Assembly: GCA_937967795.1 (NCBI GenBank) | Contig: CALBSK010000064.1 | Coordinates: forward strand, 1-20,828 | DNA: 20,828 nt | From: an uncultured Alphaproteobacteria bacterium | GTDB lineage: Bacteria > Pseudomonadota > Alphaproteobacteria > UBA9655 | Direction: 5' to 3' | Shown here: positions 6,244 to 14,768 of the stretch, one piece after another | How the letters are laid out: the number at the start of each line of letters is the position of its first letter | Position numbering within the stretch: the first letter of the stretch is position 1 | Program-made: the position numbers and the translations under genes | The notes under the pieces: model-generated | Databases searched by the model: none | Told to the model about the DNA's origin: nothing | Seen by the model: the letters and a program-made list of their open reading frames with translations, nothing else

Positions 6244-6930
6244 GTGTCAGAATTAATTGCACAATTAATAGGTGTAGGACACCAATACAAAGACGGTCCT
6301 GAAATTTTTAAAGGCGTAACCTTTAATATTGAAAAAGGATCCTTTCATTTTCTCACAGGACCTAGTGGTTCTGGCAAGTCTTCTCTCCTTAAAATTTTAT
6401 ATTTGGGGTTAAAGCCTGTTTGGGGAACGCTTAACCTTTTTGGAGAAGATACTTTAAAAATGAAACCCACCCTTTTGCCTCTTATTCGTCAGAAAATAGG
6501 AGTTGTTTTCCAAGAATTTAAACTCTTGGACCACTTAAAAGTAGTGGACAACGTGTCTCTCCCTTTAAGGGTGCGAGGACTTGAGACAAGGCGTGGGTAT
6601 AAACATGCTCAAGAACTTTTGGATTGGGTTGGCTTGGGAGATTGCTTTGAAAAATATCCCCCCTCTCTTTCTGGAGGGCAAAAACAGCGAGTCGCGATAG
6701 CCCGAGCAATTATTACACGTCCTCAACTTCTGCTGGCGGATGAACCGACGGGTAATATGGATGATGAAATGGCTATGAAACTTCTGCATCTTTTTGAAGA
6801 GTTGAATAAAACGGGGACAGCTATCTTGATTGCAACCCACAACCAACGACTTTTAGAGAAGCTCCCCTATCCTCAATTCACTATTAAAGAAGGCACCATT
6901 GTTAAGCTTATAACAAAGAAGGTACGCTAA
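6244..6930 (+). CDS. ftsE: Cell division ATP-binding protein FtsE
   Basis: This is the ATPase of the FtsEX complex, which couples ATP hydrolysis in the cytoplasm to peptidoglycan hydrolase control at the division site. From the GTG at 6244 it has 228 residues, close to the normal family length. An ATG at 6190 would add 18 residues that lack family similarity and has no ribosome binding site, while AAAAAGGA (6226-6233) suits the GTG. All ABC motifs are present: Walker A GPSGSGKSS (about 39-47), LSGGQKQRVAIARA signature (from 142), Walker B LLLADEPTG (162-170) with the family's GNMD, and the H-loop ATHN. It overlaps ftsX by one base (TAATG), so the two are coupled. Confidence 0.95.
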   Translation: MSELIAQLIGVGHQYKDGPEIFKGVTFNIEKGSFHFLTGPSGSGKSSLLKILYLGLKPVWGTLNLFGEDTLKMKPTLLPLIRQKIGVVFQEFKLLDHLKVVDNVSLPLRVRGLETRRGYKHAQELLDWVGLGDCFEKYPPSLSGGQKQRVAIARAIITRPQLLLADEPTGNMDDEMAMKLLHLFEELNKTGTAILIATHNQRLLEKLPYPQFTIKEGTIVKLITKKVR

Positions 6931-7799
6931 TGAGGAGTCGAAGAGATCTTCCTTTAAAAAAAGACATAGCCGCGCGATTTGTTCCCAAAATTGTGGCTTT
7001 AATGGTATACTTAGGAACTCTTTGTTTAGTCTTTACTCTTTTCCTCGTTCATTCAACCCATGTGTGGGAAAAGCAGTTTACAATGGATTTATCCATTGAA
7101 ATTCCTATATTTTCCGAGACCCCTCCAAACACAATCCAATCTCGTGTCTTAGAGCTTTTAAATCGAACACCGGGGGTTCGATATGCTACAGCGGTTCCTC
7201 AAAAGGAAATGGCAACTCTTTTTCGTTCTCTTTTAGGAGAAGAGGTAAGCACGGGTCTTTTCCCTTTGCCCGTTATCATAGATGTCTCTCTCGATGGGAA
7301 AGAAAGAATAGATACCCATGTTCTTGAAACCCATTTAAAAAATATCTCTCCTCAAATTCAACTTGTGGATCATCGCGCTTGGCAAAGCCAAGTTTCAAAT
7401 CTAATTCATACAAGTGTATGGCTTGCCTTAATCGTGGCTTTTCTCATTTTATTTGCGGCTCTTGCAACGACAATATTTGCAACGAGGACAAGTCTTCTGA
7501 TTCATCGTCAAGTTATTGAGGTTTTATCGCTCGTCGGTGCTCCAAATTCTTACATTGCGACTCAATTTCAAATGAATGCCTTTAAACAAGGGTTACTCGC
7601 AAGCAGCTTTGGGTCTTTTTTCGCCTTTTTAACTTTTTGGGGACTTTCTTCTCTTTTAGAAAAAGTTGGGTTTTCTTTTATCGTTAACTCTTCATTCTTT
7701 TTTTATGCCATTTGTATTTTTGTATTTGCCCCTTTCTTTACAGCATGTGCCATGATGCTCTCGGTCCGATGGGCGGTTATGAAAGCTCTTCGCATATGA
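6930..7799 (+). CDS. ftsX: Cell division protein FtsX (membrane subunit of FtsEX)
   Basis: The 289-residue inner membrane partner of FtsE should transmit its ATP cycle to periplasmic cell-wall hydrolase activators. The layout is typical: a cytoplasmic N-terminus, TM1 (about 22-43), a periplasmic loop of roughly 120 residues with the PNTIQSRVLELLNRTPGVRY stretch, then three more membrane helices from about residue 160 to the end. The EVLSLVGAPNSYIATQFQ motif between TM2 and TM3 is a family hallmark. AAGAAGG lies 7 bases before the ATG. Translation is coupled to ftsE. Confidence 0.93.
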   Translation: MRSRRDLPLKKDIAARFVPKIVALMVYLGTLCLVFTLFLVHSTHVWEKQFTMDLSIEIPIFSETPPNTIQSRVLELLNRTPGVRYATAVPQKEMATLFRSLLGEEVSTGLFPLPVIIDVSLDGKERIDTHVLETHLKNISPQIQLVDHRAWQSQVSNLIHTSVWLALIVAFLILFAALATTIFATRTSLLIHRQVIEVLSLVGAPNSYIATQFQMNAFKQGLLASSFGSFFAFLTFWGLSSLLEKVGFSFIVNSSFFFYAICIFVFAPFFTACAMMLSVRWAVMKALRI

Positions 7800-7835
7800 A
7801 CCAGAATCAAGTCGTAATACAACTCCCTTACTGAC

Positions 7836-8462
7836 ATGTTAAGGCATCTCCTATTTTATAGTTTGAGACTTCTGATGGTAGTGGCGGTGGGAAGCAGTTT
7901 GTGGTTTATCGGACTTATTCTTTTTACCCGTATGATTCCCTCATCGCCAGAAGATACGATAAATGCAACAGACGGCATTGTCATTTTTACAGGTGGTTCA
8001 GCTCGCCTCAAAGCTGCTTTGACTCTTTTTGAACAAAAAAAAGGAAACTATTTATTAATTTCGGGTGTCAACCCCCGATCGACACTTCCTCAAATTATTG
8101 ATCATATGCCGTTCAGATCTCAAATTACTCTTGGATACAATGCTCTTGATACATTGGGAAACGCTGAAGAAACGGCTGAATGGGTTCAAAACCATCAGAT
8201 CAAAACCTTAAGGCTTATTACCTCCAATTATCATATGCCGCGGAGTCTTTTGGAGTTGAGGCATTTACTTCCCCGCGTTCAGATTTTATCATATCCTGTG
8301 GTAAGAGAAACCTTTTTGAAACCTAAATGGTGGCTTGAATCTTCTACCTTTCTTCTTGTTATTCAAGAATATAATAAATTTCTTTTTGCTCTCACTCGAC
8401 GATCTTTTGAAGATTTAAAGGGGCTTTTGAGAGTTAAGGAAAGCAGCTCATGCTGCTCTTAA
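7836..8462 (+). CDS. YdcF/ElyC-like DUF218 membrane protein
   Basis: The 208-residue product has an N-terminal membrane helix (about residues 10-31) followed by a DUF218 domain: TDGIVIFTGGSARLKAAL, the LLISGVNP strand, a LGYNALDTLGNAEETAEW stretch and SNYHMPRSLLEL. Members such as SanA and ElyC act in envelope integrity, and other members bind nucleotides, but the reaction is not settled. It follows ftsX by 36 bases and overlaps plsC, placing it in an envelope gene cluster. No clear ribosome binding site precedes its ATG. Confidence 0.88.
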   Translation: MLRHLLFYSLRLLMVVAVGSSLWFIGLILFTRMIPSSPEDTINATDGIVIFTGGSARLKAALTLFEQKKGNYLLISGVNPRSTLPQIIDHMPFRSQITLGYNALDTLGNAEETAEWVQNHQIKTLRLITSNYHMPRSLLELRHLLPRVQILSYPVVRETFLKPKWWLESSTFLLVIQEYNKFLFALTRRSFEDLKGLLRVKESSSCCS

Positions 8463-9181
8463 GATCAATTGCCTTTAACGGAGCTTTTTATGGATGGACT
8501 TTTTTGTGTTCTGTTTTATTTCTCCCTGTCCTTGCCCTCCCTCGGTATTTTATATTAAGGGCCGCTAATTTATGGGTTATAGGCGTTGTTTGGATTTGTA
8601 AGCATGTCTTAGGACTGCATATCAAAATTATAGGACAAGAAAAGCTTCTTAGAATGCCTGCAATCCTTGCTATTAAACATCAGTCGACATGGGAAACCAT
8701 TATTTTTCATTACTTTCTTTCTGATCCTGCCATCATCTTAAAAAAAGAACTTTTATGGATTCCTTTTTTTGGATGGTATTTAAAAAAGCTACAGATGGTT
8801 CCCTTATCTCGATCCAAGAAAAGGGGAATGCAAGACCTAAAGAATCTTTTGAAAAAAGCTGAAAAAGCTGTGGGAAGGGGCCAACCCGTCCTTATTTTTC
8901 CGGAAGGAACGCGATCAAAACCTGGTCAAAAAACGAAATATCAATCAGGTATTGCAAGTCTATATCTTCATTTGAAGTTACCCGTTATACCTGTTGCTCA
9001 TAATGCAGGCCTTTTTTGGCCTCGTCGAGGATTCATTAAATACCCTGGATGTATAACTTTAATTATGCTAGACCCTATTGAGCCGGGGCTCTCTCGACAA
9101 GAATTTATGCGTATACTAGAAAAAAAAATTGAATCAAAAACGAACGAACTTATTCGTGAAGGACGCTCATATGTTACTTAA
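8450..9181 (+). CDS. plsC: 1-acyl-sn-glycerol-3-phosphate acyltransferase
   Basis: The 243-residue enzyme should transfer an acyl chain to lysophosphatidic acid, giving phosphatidic acid for phospholipid synthesis at the inner membrane. The N-terminus is hydrophobic (about 10-50). The catalytic box reads KHQSTWE, so the usual HX4D is HX4E (His77, Glu82). FPEGTRS (150-156) and PVIPVAHNAG are the other family blocks. AAGGAAAG before the ATG at 8450 supports the start, which overlaps the upstream gene by 13 bases. Near the end a nine-A run (9120-9128) is read through in frame, a useful comparison for the one in dnaX. It is probably co-translated with the downstream DUF2125 gene. Confidence 0.93.
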   Translation: MLLLRSIAFNGAFYGWTFLCSVLFLPVLALPRYFILRAANLWVIGVVWICKHVLGLHIKIIGQEKLLRMPAILAIKHQSTWETIIFHYFLSDPAIILKKELLWIPFFGWYLKKLQMVPLSRSKKRGMQDLKNLLKKAEKAVGRGQPVLIFPEGTRSKPGQKTKYQSGIASLYLHLKLPVIPVAHNAGLFWPRRGFIKYPGCITLIMLDPIEPGLSRQEFMRILEKKIESKTNELIREGRSYVT

Positions 9182-10193
9182 TCGTAAAAAACTATATGCA
9201 GGCGTTCTTTTTTTTCTTTCACTCCTCATAATCAGTGGGTTTATTCTCTTTGAGTATAGCGTAAGATGGGCTGAAAAAAGCATCGAAATTATGGTATCTG
9301 ATCTTCGAAAAAGAGGGTTTACAGTCTCTTATTCAAGCGTTGAAGTAAAAGGAAATCCACTTTTCCTTAAAATCATTTTTCAAAATCCTCACATTAAAGA
9401 TCCCAAGGGACTTTTAGAATGGGAAGGGCAAGAAGTAGATATAGTCATGAATCCTTGGCAATTTTATACTTTAACGTGTACATTCCCAGGGGATCATAAA
9501 ATTTTTTTGCCTCAAAACACGCCTATTCCTTTAGGTTTTTTACAATTGGAGGGAGCCAAAGGAATTATTACTCTTTCTTCTCAAGGTTTTCTTGAAGAAG
9601 CTGTATTGACGACCGAGCGTATTTTATCTTTTCTCAATACCCAACCTCAGCCCGTCTTTCTTCAAGATTTATTGATAAAAGTTGAAAATTTGGTCGATCT
9701 TTCCCATCTTAAAATGTCGTTTGCAACTTATATCATTAATCTCGAAAGCACCTTAAACATTAAACCTTTTGATCATCCTCTTGCCTTTACTTTTGAGGCT
9801 AATCTTTCTGGGGATCAATCCAAAAATTCGTTTCCAAAATCCCTTGCTGAATGGCGGGATAGGGGTGGAATTGTGGAGGTGAGGTCCTTAAAGTTAATCT
9901 GGCCCCCCATAAATATTGAAGCGGAAGGTACATTAACTCTAGATAAAAGCATGTACCCTTTGGGATCTTTTTCAAGCAGAGTGGTAGGATACCAGAATGT
10001 TTTGTCGTATATGATAGAATTAGGATGGGTCAAAAAGAAAAAGGCGGCTGCAGCCTTGTTTATATTTGATCTTTTTAGCGTTCCTGACGCCACAGGGACG
10101 AAACGGCTAACGATTCCAATTACTCTTCAAAATAAAACTTTATCCATTGGTCCTGCACCACTTTTAAAGCTTCGGCCTCTCGAAGATATTTAA
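9171..10193 (+). CDS. DUF2125 family protein, membrane-anchored
   Basis: I place the start at the ATG at 9171, preceded by GAAGGA with 7-base spacing, giving 340 residues. The open frame to 9129 begins with a TTG and has no such signal. It opens with a basic stretch and one hydrophobic segment (about 6-27), then a long extracytoplasmic domain starting with YSSVEVKGNPLFLKIIFQNP, the DUF2125 opening. The family is alphaproteobacterial and uncharacterised. The repeated short beta segments resemble AsmA-like envelope proteins, which is inference only. It overlaps the end of plsC by 11 bases and ends the + strand envelope cluster. Confidence 0.82.
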   Translation: MLLNRKKLYAGVLFFLSLLIISGFILFEYSVRWAEKSIEIMVSDLRKRGFTVSYSSVEVKGNPLFLKIIFQNPHIKDPKGLLEWEGQEVDIVMNPWQFYTLTCTFPGDHKIFLPQNTPIPLGFLQLEGAKGIITLSSQGFLEEAVLTTERILSFLNTQPQPVFLQDLLIKVENLVDLSHLKMSFATYIINLESTLNIKPFDHPLAFTFEANLSGDQSKNSFPKSLAEWRDRGGIVEVRSLKLIWPPINIEAEGTLTLDKSMYPLGSFSSRVVGYQNVLSYMIELGWVKKKKAAAALFIFDLFSVPDATGTKRLTIPITLQNKTLSIGPAPLLKLRPLEDI

Positions 10194-10320
10194 ATAGTCT
10201 GGCTTTTGAAAGGTTTGTTTTAAATTGTATACGTTCATAGAAGAATGGGACTGAAGAAAGGCTTCAGAGATCGATTGAAGATAGATCAGGTCCTTTTAGG
10301 AGGGTGAGAGTGGGTATAAA

Positions 10321-12174
10321 TTAAAATCCAAACATATGGTCTAGACTAAAACTGGCATTTTTCTGACGGAGGCCGTGGTAGCCAAAAAGACGACATGTTT
10401 TATCTTGAATAATGATATAGCCGCCCCGCGCGTTTTCACGGTCTGCGGCTGGAAAAGTATCTTGGTAAATCCACAATCGTGACCCACTTTGAGGAATTTT
10501 TAAAGAAGCTTCCGCAATGGCCTCGCCGGCTTTTGTATAAAGAATGAGTCGTGTATCTGAGAGGGGGTGCCACGGCATTGACGTGGGATAGATCAGATGA
10601 CAAAAAGTTTCAATATCATCATCAACGCGTAAGAAAAGGCCTGTGGTGAGGCCAGGTGGGGGGCCTTTATAGGATTGAGGTTCATTTTTATAGGTAATGG
10701 CGGTATTAAAAATATGGCTTCCAAAGCTTGTTTCCGCTTGAGCAGGATGGGCTTTATGCTCATAACGAAAGAGAGCATGCAGCCATCCATCCCCTTCATC
10801 TCCCGCCTCAAAATCATAGATAAGCTCCATATGACCATAATCTTTGCCTAGCTGAACGAGGTCACTGATAACAAGAGCTTTTTGATGATGGCGAGGAAGA
10901 TTGCCCAAAGCAAAGCTATCTTTAAGCTGACCTTCCTTATCGTAAACTAAGGCTTTGAGGGGCATAAAGTGAAGCTCACGGCTCATCGGAGTCGGAAGAA
11001 GAGAGGTTGTATAAAGGTCCGTGGGTAAAAGAGGAGCTGGTAAAATATAGCTTTTTCCTAAGAAGTTCTTTAAATCCTTAAGTTTGAGATCAGGCTTCAA
11101 GTCATTTCGCTCCACATTGACATGGGCCATGCACCGGTAGCCTTTGGCATTAAGAACTTCATAGCGCGGGCGAACAAAGTAGTGGCCGGCATGAATCTCA
11201 ATCTGTTGGGGCCAATGGGCCGTTGGGAAAAGAGTGGCAACATCCAAAGCATAGGTTCCGAAAGGCAAGATGTCCTGATCGAGAGGAACAAGGCGAGCGT
11301 CCCCCATAAGATTAAAATAGACTCCTTTTGCGGGAACGGGGAGAGGGTGGCTATTTTGAAGCCATAAAATAACTTTTTCGCCTGTGCGAGGAGCAGGAAG
11401 TCCTGCAAAGTACTCAGATGGCCACGCATTTGCATCGTGGGTGGCAGAAAGCATCCCTTCATCATGGAACGTATCAAGGGCGTACTTTACAATGCTGTGA
11501 CCTTTCGTTCCCGTAAGGTGAAGGAAAAGTTGCCCCGTAAAATCAGGTAGATTAAAGCGCTTTTTGACGTCTCGGCTATCAATTTCAAGAGAATGAACGG
11601 TGGGGGAAAGGGATTCCTCCCATTGACTAAGCCGTTTTCCTTTTTCATCAAAGAGGATCGCCCAGAGCTTTAAATCTTGAGAGCCATATTTTGCCCAACA
11701 ATTAGCGCTCTTGATTCGCGTATGCCAGCCCCCTTCTTCTCGGAAAAAGGCAAAGTTTGTAGAAAAATTTAAATCAGATAAATAATTTTTAGGATCTGTT
11801 AGCATTTCATCAGGTAAGCGGAGTTCCTTAAGACTGATGACGTCACAAGGGGAGGGGAGAAGGTGCCCAATTTGGGCTAAATGTTTTTCAGGCTCAAAAG
11901 AAAGAATAAGAAGGTTTTGAGGAGCGTCCTTTTGAATGTCTGAGATGAGAGATGTGTTTGGGTGCAATGCTTCAATGGCTTGAACATAGATCTGAGAAGG
12001 CGCGGGAAGGCCAGTCATCGCTAGGAAATCTTCGAGATGCCCTTCAGGATCGTACACCACTGGAATGGGTTTTTTTTTAAATTCTCCTAACCGTTCGGCG
12101 ATCATGGGGTGGCCTAAGGCTTTAAAAAAAGTGCAAGGCTTTTGATTAGCGAATGTTTTGATTTTTAAAACCAC
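10321..12174 (-). CDS. Uncharacterised 617-residue protein downstream of hemA and the ELM1-family gene
   Basis: I do not recognise this product. A GTG at 12174 with AAAGGAGAG about 6 bases upstream is the best start. The frame is open 13 codons further but without a signal. No signal peptide or membrane helix is visible, so it is likely soluble. The N-terminal part carries VVYDPEGHLEDFLAMTGL and later VLYDKEGQ-like repeats of Asp-x-x-Gly strands (FDEKGKRLSQW, YDKEGQLKDSF, YTKAGEAIAEA), suggesting a repetitive beta-rich fold. It begins 13 bases after the ELM1-family stop, so it is the third gene of a hemA operon. Function may concern the envelope or the same process as the ELM1-like protein, but this is guesswork. 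Confidence 0.85.
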   Translation of the reverse strand: MVLKIKTFANQKPCTFFKALGHPMIAERLGEFKKKPIPVVYDPEGHLEDFLAMTGLPAPSQIYVQAIEALHPNTSLISDIQKDAPQNLLILSFEPEKHLAQIGHLLPSPCDVISLKELRLPDEMLTDPKNYLSDLNFSTNFAFFREEGGWHTRIKSANCWAKYGSQDLKLWAILFDEKGKRLSQWEESLSPTVHSLEIDSRDVKKRFNLPDFTGQLFLHLTGTKGHSIVKYALDTFHDEGMLSATHDANAWPSEYFAGLPAPRTGEKVILWLQNSHPLPVPAKGVYFNLMGDARLVPLDQDILPFGTYALDVATLFPTAHWPQQIEIHAGHYFVRPRYEVLNAKGYRCMAHVNVERNDLKPDLKLKDLKNFLGKSYILPAPLLPTDLYTTSLLPTPMSRELHFMPLKALVYDKEGQLKDSFALGNLPRHHQKALVISDLVQLGKDYGHMELIYDFEAGDEGDGWLHALFRYEHKAHPAQAETSFGSHIFNTAITYKNEPQSYKGPPPGLTTGLFLRVDDDIETFCHLIYPTSMPWHPLSDTRLILYTKAGEAIAEASLKIPQSGSRLWIYQDTFPAADRENARGGYIIIQDKTCRLFGYHGLRQKNASFSLDHMFGF

Positions 12175-12187
12175 GATTCTCTCCTTT

Positions 12188-13144
12188 TCAAAGACCCATT
12201 TTTTCACGAACAAGAGCCGCTACCTTTGCGGTGTCATTAAAGGGAGCATACGTCCATCTGTCAAGATCTCCTTGAAAAAGTCGCAGAGTGCCGTCCTGAA
12301 TGAGACTTTGTATAAACTTTTTTGGCTTTGTTTTACCGTGTCCCAAAAGAGGAAGAATATAAACAGGGTTACCCGTAACGCACGCTTCACAAACCATATT
12401 GATGGAATCATCGGTCACAAAAACAAAATCAGCGAGCCCGAGCATAGCGAAATAAGGATTAATTCTCTCCATGTCAGCTAAGAAAATACGAGGTTGGTCT
12501 TTAAGGGCGGCTGTTAAAACATCTCGAAAAGGGGTGCGGAAGGAAGGTGTCACCAGAACGCTTCCTTGAGTTTTATCACGGATAAAAAGGATTTTTTGGA
12601 TGAGATCTTCCAGGGCTTCACGTGGCATTTTATAGCGATTGGTTGTGCCTCCCAAGAGAACCGTACTATAAGGACGAGGCAAATCTTGAAAAAGTGAACC
12701 ATGCTCTTTGATGCCCTCTTCAAGCTTTTGTGGAGTAACCTTGTGAATAGCGCCTTTGGTTGAAATCACATTGATGCCTTTAAGATGATCATGTTCAGGA
12801 GCAACAATTAAATCAAAAGACGCTTGGTTAAGAATAGGGTTTTGAATGTGGACACAAAAACTTTTACTTCCACTTTGCTTTTTTATAGCCAAAGCCAATG
12901 GAGCTGATCTGCGACCACAACTCACGACAAGATCAGGCCATGGAGGGGAAAGATCATCGCTATCTGCGGTTAATTGAGCAAGAGGATTTCCCCAAGAAAG
13001 GCTGAGCCATCCCCAAGGCCAGCGTCTTTTGCATGTCTTATGAAGGCTGGGAAGGCCAATGGCATCCGCAAGTCCGATCACTTGGCTTTTCATTCCGGGA
13101 TAGGTGTCTGTGATGGTCCAACAGGTTTTTTTTAAATTCTTCAT
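12188..13144 (-). CDS. ELM1 family (DUF1022) protein
   Basis: The 318-residue product matches the DUF1022/ELM1 family, named for a plant factor needed in mitochondrial fission and widespread in alphaproteobacteria, where its role is not settled. Visible blocks are the N-terminal WTITDTYPGMKSQVIGLADA, PDLVVSCGRRSAPLALAIKK, VHIQNP, LLGGTTNRYKM and the C-terminal VFVTDDSINMVCEACVTGNPVYI. The fold of the family is glycosyltransferase-like, and the last block resembles a nucleotide-sugar site, so a sugar-transfer role is possible. It starts 6 bases after the hemA stop and is followed at 13 bases by the unknown gene. Confidence 0.9.
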   Translation of the reverse strand: MKNLKKTCWTITDTYPGMKSQVIGLADAIGLPSLHKTCKRRWPWGWLSLSWGNPLAQLTADSDDLSPPWPDLVVSCGRRSAPLALAIKKQSGSKSFCVHIQNPILNQASFDLIVAPEHDHLKGINVISTKGAIHKVTPQKLEEGIKEHGSLFQDLPRPYSTVLLGGTTNRYKMPREALEDLIQKILFIRDKTQGSVLVTPSFRTPFRDVLTAALKDQPRIFLADMERINPYFAMLGLADFVFVTDDSINMVCEACVTGNPVYILPLLGHGKTKPKKFIQSLIQDGTLRLFQGDLDRWTYAPFNDTAKVAALVREKMGL

Positions 13145-13150
13145 AATACG

Positions 13151-14362
13151 TTAAGCCGCATATTCAATGTAAAGATCATCCCATACGCTCTTTAAAGCTT
13201 CAATTAAATCGTCAATCATTTGATCCGTGTGGACAGGGGAAGGCGTAATACGAAGTCGTTCCGTTCCTCGAGGCACGGTTGGATAATTAATAGGTTGAAC
13301 ATAGATATTGTGTTCTTTTAAAAGTCTGTCGGAGGCCAGCTTACATTGATGCGCATTCCGGACAAGAAGAGGGATAATATGAGAGGCTGTTGGCATAAAA
13401 GGGATTCCGGCCCGCGTAAGTTTCTTCTTAACTTTTGTAACTTTTTCCTGGTGGCGTTGACGTTCAATTTGGCTTACTTTCAAGTGTTGGATGCTCGCAA
13501 GGGCAGCCGCTGCAACGGCAGGAGGCATGGAGGTTGTAAAGATAAAGCCAGATGCAAAGCTTCTCACAAAGTCAACGAGATCTGCTGAAGACGTAATATA
13601 CCCGCCTACAATGCCAAAAGCTTTCCCTAATGTTCCTTCAATGATGCTTAAGCGGTGATCTTGCTTTTCTCTTTGAGCGATACCCCCTCCTCGGGGACCA
13701 TACATGCCCACGGCATGGACCTCATCAATAAAGGTAAGCGCATTATACTCTTCTGCCAAATCGCAAAAAGTTTCAATGGGAGCAATGTCCCCATCCATAG
13801 AATAAATCGATTCAAAAATGATGAGCTTAGCTCTTTCTTTTGGATAGCGAGATAAAAGGTATTTAAGATGAGAGGCATCATTGTGGCGAAAAATTTCCTT
13901 GTGAGCCCGACTGTTTTGAATTCCTTGAATGATAGACGCATGGTTGTGGGCATCTGAAAAAACAACACACTCGGGTAAGTGTTTGGCGAGCGTACTGATG
14001 GAAGCTTCATTAGAGACATAACCAGATGAGAAAATGAGGGCGGCTTCCTTATCATGAAGATCCGCAATCTCTTTTTCCAAGAGGACATGATAATGATTCG
14101 TACCAGAAATATTACGGGTTCCTCCAGCACCCGCACCCACGCGACCAATCGCTTCGATCATTGCGTTAAGGACTTTCTCATGTTGACCCATGGCCAAATA
14201 ATCATTGGCGCACCAGACGACAACACGACGAGGGTTTCCTTCGTTATAGTAAAAAGCATAAGGAAAATCCTTAGCGCACCGTTCTAAATCGGCAAAAATC
14301 CGATATCGACCTTCTGCTTTGATATCTTGAAGCTTTTGTTTAAAAAAGGATTCATAATCCAT
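13151..14362 (-). CDS. hemA: 5-aminolevulinate synthase
   Basis: This PLP enzyme condenses glycine and succinyl-CoA to 5-aminolevulinate, the first step of heme synthesis by the C4 route used by alphaproteobacteria. From the ATG at 14362 it has 403 residues. A TTG three codons upstream is less likely. Seen motifs are the CANDYLAMGQH opening, GAGAGGTRNISGTNHYH, SDAHNHASIIQG, FIDEVHAVGMYGPRGGG and the PLP lysine in EGTLGKAFGIVGGY (Lys247). The length and motifs are complete. It is the first gene of a three-gene operon. I see no obvious ribosome binding site or clear promoter in the 80 bases upstream. Confidence 0.95.
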   Translation of the reverse strand: MDYESFFKQKLQDIKAEGRYRIFADLERCAKDFPYAFYYNEGNPRRVVVWCANDYLAMGQHEKVLNAMIEAIGRVGAGAGGTRNISGTNHYHVLLEKEIADLHDKEAALIFSSGYVSNEASISTLAKHLPECVVFSDAHNHASIIQGIQNSRAHKEIFRHNDASHLKYLLSRYPKERAKLIIFESIYSMDGDIAPIETFCDLAEEYNALTFIDEVHAVGMYGPRGGGIAQREKQDHRLSIIEGTLGKAFGIVGGYITSSADLVDFVRSFASGFIFTTSMPPAVAAAALASIQHLKVSQIERQRHQEKVTKVKKKLTRAGIPFMPTASHIIPLLVRNAHQCKLASDRLLKEHNIYVQPINYPTVPRGTERLRITPSPVHTDQMIDDLIEALKSVWDDLYIEYAA

Positions 14363-14454
14363 ACCGGACAACTTGACTTAGGATAATTTCTGACCAACCT
14401 AAAGAGATTGAAGATTGGATGCAAGGGCTAAAGCAAATAATCACAATTCTGGAA

Positions 14455-14679
14455 TTACCGTTCTCTCCAAACATCTCCCTTTTTGATATATTTTTGTTTT
14501 ACGGCAGCCCAGGCGACTTTATGCGCGATTGCTTCTCTTGACTCAGGTGTTGCTCTTTTTTGGGGATCTTTATATTCATTCCAGGCATTGTTAAAAGCTG
14601 CCCGGTATATTTCCTGCGCATGAGTGGGAAGGGTATTGCGAACACTTTCGGGGAGATCTCCTATAGTTTTATAGGGCAT
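14455..14679 (-). CDS. ChaB-like small protein
   Basis: The 74-residue product matches the ChaB family: MPYKTIGDLPESVRNTLPTH, then AQEIYRAAFNNAWNEY and HKVAWAAVKQKYIKKGDVW. ChaB was named as a putative regulator of the ChaA cation antiporter, but its role is unproven. No chaA is present in the window. GAGAGGAAA lies about 9 bases before the ATG, and the gene stands alone between two intergenic gaps. Together with the DUF1328 gene nearby it may belong to a stress-related set, which is inference. Confidence 0.9.
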   Translation of the reverse strand: MPYKTIGDLPESVRNTLPTHAQEIYRAAFNNAWNEYKDPQKRATPESREAIAHKVAWAAVKQKYIKKGDVWRER

Positions 14680-14725
14680 AAGAATTTTCCTCTCTATTTA
14701 AGTTTCCCTGAGGACCTATAGAGAA

Positions 14726-14748
14726 CCCCTGACTTAAAAAGCCAGGGG
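14726..14748 (-). terminator. Probable transcription terminator hairpin of the secreted-protein gene
   Basis: CCCCTG (14726-14731) and CAGGGG (14743-14748) pair. After one mismatch, CTT/AAG extends the stem around a short A-loop. It lies 20 bases past the stop of the upstream minus-strand gene. The T-tract on that strand is weak (TTCTCTAT), so efficiency is uncertain. Confidence 0.45.
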
Positions 14749-14768
14749 AGTACGAGTAGATAGATTTT

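Noticed and set aside
10251..10267. Bidirectional terminator between the convergent DUF2125 and 617-residue genes
   Set aside because: CTGAAG/CTTCAG forms only a 6-bp stem with no T-run on either side.
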